Source of the DNA: Terriglobia bacterium
GTDB lineage: Bacteria > Acidobacteriota > Terriglobia > Terriglobales > Acidobacteriaceae
NCBI GenBank assembly: GCA_032252755.1
Contig: JAVUPY010000017.1
Location: 124,001-188,000, forward strand
Direction of reading: 5' to 3'
DNA length: 64,000 nt
The notes beneath the pieces were generated by a model. The model had not been told where the DNA came from, made no database searches, and saw only the letters and a list, made by a program, of their open reading frames with translations. The translations under genes and the position numbers were made by a program. Below are positions 60,899-64,000 of this stretch, piece after piece; the first letter of the stretch is position 1; every line of letters begins with the position of its first letter.

Positions 60899-62062
60899 AT
60901 GAAGACCGGACTTAACGCTACTCTTGATCCGAATCGTCGGTCCACCGAGGCCCAGGACTTCGAGGCGGCATTACGTCGGCGAATTGTTGGACAGGAACTC
61001 GCCGTCGAAAAAGTCACCGAGATCTACCAGATGTTCCTCGCATCCCTCAACCCTCCGAACCGTCCCGTGGGCAATCTTCTGTTTCTTGGCCCAACCGGTT
61101 CGGGCAAAACTCGCGTCGTCGAAGCCATGGCCGAATCCCTCTTCGGAGACGCGCGTGCGGTCGTCAAAATCGACTGTGCCGAGTTCCAGCACTCGCACGA
61201 GATCGCCAAGCTCATTGGTTCTCCCCCCGGCTACCTCGGCCACCGCGAAACCCATCCGCTCCTCACCCAGGAAGCGCTCAACCAGTGGCACACGGAAAAG
61301 CTCAAGCTCTCGCTCGTTCTCTTCGACGAAATCGAGAAAGCTTCCGACGCTCTCTGGCAGCTCCTGCTCGGCATCCTCGACAAGGCTACGCTCACCCTCG
61401 GCGACAATCGCCGGGTCGACCTCTCTCAGTGCGTTATCGTAATGACCTCGAACCTCGGCGCCGCCGAGATGAACGAACTCATCAACGGTACTATGGGATT
61501 CTCTCCCGTGCCCGCCGTCTTCGACACCAAGCTCGACGAGAAGATCAATCGCACTGCCGTCGAAGCCGCGCGTCGCAAGTTCTCGCCCGAGTTCATGAAC
61601 CGCATTGACAAAGTTGTCGTGTTCAAGACGCTCCGCTCCGAGCACCTCGGCCAGATCCTCGAAATCGAACTCGGCATGGTCCAGCAGCGAATCCTGCAGG
61701 CCACCGGAAACAACCAGTTCGTCTTTACCTGTACGCCAAAGGTCAAGCAGTTTCTGCTCACCGAAGGCACCGACCTCAAGTACGGCGCCCGACACCTTAA
61801 GCGTGCGATCGAACGTTTCGTGGTCTTCCCGCTCGCCAACCTCGTTGCCACCGGACAGGTCAAGCTCGGCGACTTCATCCGCATCGACATGGACTCCAGC
61901 GGCGAGATGACTTTCGTGAAGGAAGCCGAAGGTGCGCTCGTCCCGGTGCTGCTCGAGAAATACGGCCCCGAATTCGTCTCCCAGAACTCAGCCGCCCGCG
62001 CCACCCGCAGCGTCAGCCGCCGCGAAGCCGCTGGCGGAGGCTCCCTCCTCGACCACAAGTGA
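60899..62062 (+). CDS. Single-ring Clp-type AAA+ ATPase (ClpA/B D2-like)
   Basis: A 387-residue AAA+ protein matching only the second ATPase domain of ClpA/ClpB/ClpC. RRIVGQELAVEKVTEIYQM begins the domain; Walker A GPTGSGKTRV; the pore-type loop region SPPGYLGHRETHPLL; Walker B LSLVLFDEIEKASDALWQLL; sensor I VIVMTSNLGAAEMNEL; arginine-finger region FSPEFMNRIDKVVVFKTL; sensor II KYGARHLKRAIERFVVFPLA. No N-domain, first AAA ring or middle domain is present, and the ClpP loop (IGL/F) is not evident. The tail (residues 345-387) is Ser/Ala/Arg-rich. It could be a stand-alone unfoldase or a specialised chaperone. It is divergent from DUF4015. Confidence 0.88.
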   Translation: MKTGLNATLDPNRRSTEAQDFEAALRRRIVGQELAVEKVTEIYQMFLASLNPPNRPVGNLLFLGPTGSGKTRVVEAMAESLFGDARAVVKIDCAEFQHSHEIAKLIGSPPGYLGHRETHPLLTQEALNQWHTEKLKLSLVLFDEIEKASDALWQLLLGILDKATLTLGDNRRVDLSQCVIVMTSNLGAAEMNELINGTMGFSPVPAVFDTKLDEKINRTAVEAARRKFSPEFMNRIDKVVVFKTLRSEHLGQILEIELGMVQQRILQATGNNQFVFTCTPKVKQFLLTEGTDLKYGARHLKRAIERFVVFPLANLVATGQVKLGDFIRIDMDSSGEMTFVKEAEGALVPVLLEKYGPEFVSQNSAARATRSVSRREAAGGGSLLDHK

Positions 62063-62267
62063 TCCGCCGGTGCCCACATCTGCCTCAGTTGGCGGATGTG
62101 GCCCTGTTCTTCTTCGTTCTTCGGTTCTCCTGATCTTCCGTTCTTGGGTTGCTCTCCTCTCCCCAGAGCTCCTAAAATTCGCTTAAACCGAATTCCGCAT
62201 CTAACATTCAGGTCCTTTTTACATTGAGATCCGGCGTGTTCGTCTCTTAGGCGAACAAGGAAGAGAC

Positions 62268-63761
62268 ATGAGACAGCAACCGATACTTACTCGCGTAATG
62301 GCCGTACTTTTGGTCACGTGTTTCCTCGCGTCAGAGACGATCGCGGCTATCCACAACCCCGAGCTGCCAAACCCGGGCAACGCTCCGCTCTCCAAGCAGG
62401 AACAGGAAAAGATGGGTGAGCAGGCCGCGGCGGAGGTCTACAAGCAGATGCCGGTGCTGCCCGACAACAGCCCCGAGACCCAGTACGTCCGCCAGCTCGG
62501 CCAGCGCCTCGCTGCCCAGATTCCGCCGCAGTACAGCTGGCCTTTCCGCTTCCACGTCATTCCCGAGAAGGACATCAACGCCTTCGCGCTTCCGGGCGGC
62601 GAGATGTTCGTCAACGTCGGCGCAATCACCGCGGCCAAGAACGAGGCACAGCTCGCCGGAGTCATGGCTCACGAAATGTCCCACGTCTACATGATGCATT
62701 CCGCCAAGCAGATGGGGAAAACCAGCACGCTTGAGGGTCTCGCTGGACTTGCCGGAGCAATCCTCGGCGGCTCCAACAGCATTTGGGCCGGACTGGCCCG
62801 CGCCGGCATCCAGATCGGCGCCGGAGCGGTCGTGCTGAAGTATTCGCGAGCCGATGAAGGGCAGGCCGATGCCGTTGGCGCCATCATCATGTACAAGGCT
62901 GGCTTCAATCCCATCGAACTGGCAAACTTCTTTGAGACGCTCGCGCAGCAGAGTGGCGGCGGCCCGCAGTTCCTCAGCGACCACCCCAATCCGGGCAATC
63001 GATACCAGGCCATCAAGGACGAGGTCGCCAACTGGCCCACTAAACGCTTCCAGGACAACAGCCAGGCGTTCCTGAATGCCCGCAATCAGGCACAACGCCT
63101 GAAACTCTATACCGCGCAGGAAATCCAGGCTGGGGCGAAGTCCGGCCAATGGTCGCAGTTGAACCAGCAGAACGGAGCAGTCTTCACCAATAATCCCGGC
63201 GCACCGCCGGTCGCGACTCCCGCGTCGCAGACCCGGCCGATGGGCAACTTCCCGACCTCCGACATTCGTCCGAGCGGGAACTTCAGGAGCCTGAACCTGA
63301 ACTTCATCTCTATGAAGTATCCGGACAACTGGCAAGTGATCGGCGATCAGCAGCAGCAACAATCGGTCACGATCGCGCCGCCCGCGGGAGTCTCCGGCAA
63401 CGAGATCGCGTATGGAGTCGTGATCAACGGCGCCGCGCCGCCTAACGGCCAGAGCATGAATCTCGACCAGATGACCAGCGAGATCATCCAGAGTCTGCAG
63501 CAGGGTAACCAGGGGATGCAGGCGATCGGCCGGCCGCAGACGATCAACGTCAACGGCCTTCGCGGCCGCTCCGTAGACCTGGCCTCGACCTCGCCGATCC
63601 AAGGCCCGAACGGTCAGCGCCAGGGCGAACGCGATTGGCTCGTCACGCTCCCACGCAACGACGGATCAGTCGTCTTTCTAGTCTTCATCGCGCCGCAGAA
63701 CGACTTCGACAACCTGCGACCGACCTACGAGAACATGCTGAGGAGCGTGAGGCTGGATTAG
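62268..63761 (+). CDS. Secreted M48-family metalloprotease (BepA-like)
   Basis: A 497-residue exported zinc protease. Signal peptide (residues 8-27, MAVLLVTCFLASETIAA). The M48 domain has NAFALPGGEMFVNVGAITAA, the zinc motif VMAHEMSHVYMMHSAKQ (HExxH), a Gly/Ala-rich membrane-associated stretch and YSRADEGQADAVGAIIMYKA, with the third ligand Glu in ADE. DHPNPGNRYQAIKDEV follows. From residue 290 a Gln/Asn/Pro-rich linker leads to a C-terminal domain (340-497: LNFISMKYPDNWQVIGDQQQ; VFLVFIAPQNDFDNLRPTYE) resembling PsbP/DUF1795-like domains. It is likely a periplasmic quality-control protease for outer-membrane proteins; the C-terminal domain replaces the TPRs of BepA. Confidence 0.93.
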   Translation: MRQQPILTRVMAVLLVTCFLASETIAAIHNPELPNPGNAPLSKQEQEKMGEQAAAEVYKQMPVLPDNSPETQYVRQLGQRLAAQIPPQYSWPFRFHVIPEKDINAFALPGGEMFVNVGAITAAKNEAQLAGVMAHEMSHVYMMHSAKQMGKTSTLEGLAGLAGAILGGSNSIWAGLARAGIQIGAGAVVLKYSRADEGQADAVGAIIMYKAGFNPIELANFFETLAQQSGGGPQFLSDHPNPGNRYQAIKDEVANWPTKRFQDNSQAFLNARNQAQRLKLYTAQEIQAGAKSGQWSQLNQQNGAVFTNNPGAPPVATPASQTRPMGNFPTSDIRPSGNFRSLNLNFISMKYPDNWQVIGDQQQQQSVTIAPPAGVSGNEIAYGVVINGAAPPNGQSMNLDQMTSEIIQSLQQGNQGMQAIGRPQTINVNGLRGRSVDLASTSPIQGPNGQRQGERDWLVTLPRNDGSVVFLVFIAPQNDFDNLRPTYENMLRSVRLD

Positions 63762-63782
63762 AACGGTTCTTAATGCAGGCCG

Positions 63783-63959
63783 CTAGTCGGATGTCGCAGC
63801 GGTGCTGGCGTCTCTCGAGAAAGTGTCTTTCCCGAGTCTGAGATTAAGCTCCTCGAGTTCACGCAGATAGTGATCCCGCTGCTCTGGAGTGAGGCTGATC
63901 GACCGGAGAAGCTCTTCAATTTGCGCCTTGGCCGCGATTAGTTCCCGTCTGCTCTTCAT
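63783..63959 (-). CDS. Small helical protein, unknown function
   Basis: A 58-residue protein from the ATG at 63959: MKSRRELIAAKAQIEELLRS, then LTPEQRDHYLRELEELNLRL, charged and heptad-like, probably a helical hairpin or coiled coil. The last 15 residues are polar. The ribosome binding site is weak (AGGTG), and a start at 63980 is possible. It converges with the M48 gene 21 bases away. It could be chance, but the composition looks coding. Confidence 0.4.
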   Translation of the reverse strand: MKSRRELIAAKAQIEELLRSISLTPEQRDHYLRELEELNLRLGKDTFSRDASTAATSD

Positions 63960-64000
63960 AGCACCTATGTGACTATCCACTTATGCCACATCAGTGCCAT

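Noticed and set aside
62331-63602. A 423-codon open frame antisense to the M48 protease
   Set aside because: No domain and typical GC-driven shadow composition; the plus-strand gene has intact HExxH and signal peptide.

Overview
The window looks like a chromosomal segment of a diderm, soil-type bacterium, most likely an acidobacterium (class Terriglobia, Koribacter-like). This is inferred from the combination of lpxB (an outer membrane with lipid A), PknB-type kinases fused to TolB/WD40-like propellers, orphan RHS tips, a DUF4015-type secreted hydrolase, many small secreted orphans and moderately high GC. No rRNA or other taxonomic marker is present, so this is not proof.

Layout. 1-1.2 kb: the 3' part of cobB. 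1.3-4.2 kb: two convergent orphan RHS C-terminal tips, each followed by a small gene for a predicted secreted protein (toxin-immunity-like pairs). 4.2-4.8 kb: non-coding, with a terminator-like hairpin and a REP-like pair. 4.8-10.1 kb: a minus-strand operon for an Hmc/Dsr-type membrane redox complex in which the NrfD-type quinone subunit is fused to a hexaheme cytochrome c. 10.3-11.7 kb: citrate synthase. 11.93-18.23 kb: a small integrative element between perfect 60-bp direct repeats, inserted at the 3' end of tRNA-Leu(CAA). It carries a tyrosine integrase, an excisionase-like protein, a tightly overlapping four-gene operon and an unrecognised two-gene cargo. 18.4-27.3 kb: housekeeping and lipid genes (acyl-CoA dehydrogenase, threonine aldolase, HemW, an ABC exporter, LpxB). 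27.5-36.4 kb: an M1-like protein with a degraded active site plus TPRs, a GH63-like hydrolase, Mog/MoaB, an AraC regulator, isocitrate lyase and a divergent TPR-HTH regulator. 36.5-48.5 kb: a TonB-C protein, tryptophanase, a phosphoesterase, an ECF sigma factor with a STAS protein, a YdeP-like molybdoenzyme, an amino-acid permease, a Rieske oxygenase, a murein-peptide pair (NlpC/P60 endopeptidase and dipeptide epimerase) and initiator tRNA. 48.9-51.8 kb: a frameshifted Ser/Thr kinase gene and the decayed start of a second. 51.8-57.6 kb: a sugar-acid catabolic cluster. 57.8-64 kb: ilvE, a DUF4015 protein, a single-ring Clp-type AAA+ ATPase and an M48 metalloprotease.

How genes work together. 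The 4.8-9.7 kb operon should couple quinone chemistry to a cytoplasmic CCG/FeS subunit and a periplasmic heme chain. gltA and aceA belong to the TCA cycle and glyoxylate shunt; malate synthase is not in the window. The 51.8-57.6 kb cluster has a lactonase, acid-sugar dehydratase, two SDR dehydrogenases, a mutarotase-like protein and a divergent FAH-family hydrolase, which fits a non-phosphorylative lactone / dehydratase / dehydrogenase / diketo-acid-hydrolase route for an unidentified sugar. The 46.3-48.3 kb pair should cleave and epimerise murein dipeptides outside the cytoplasm.

Limits: all family assignments come from reading motifs by eye. No database search, structure prediction or composition statistic was run.
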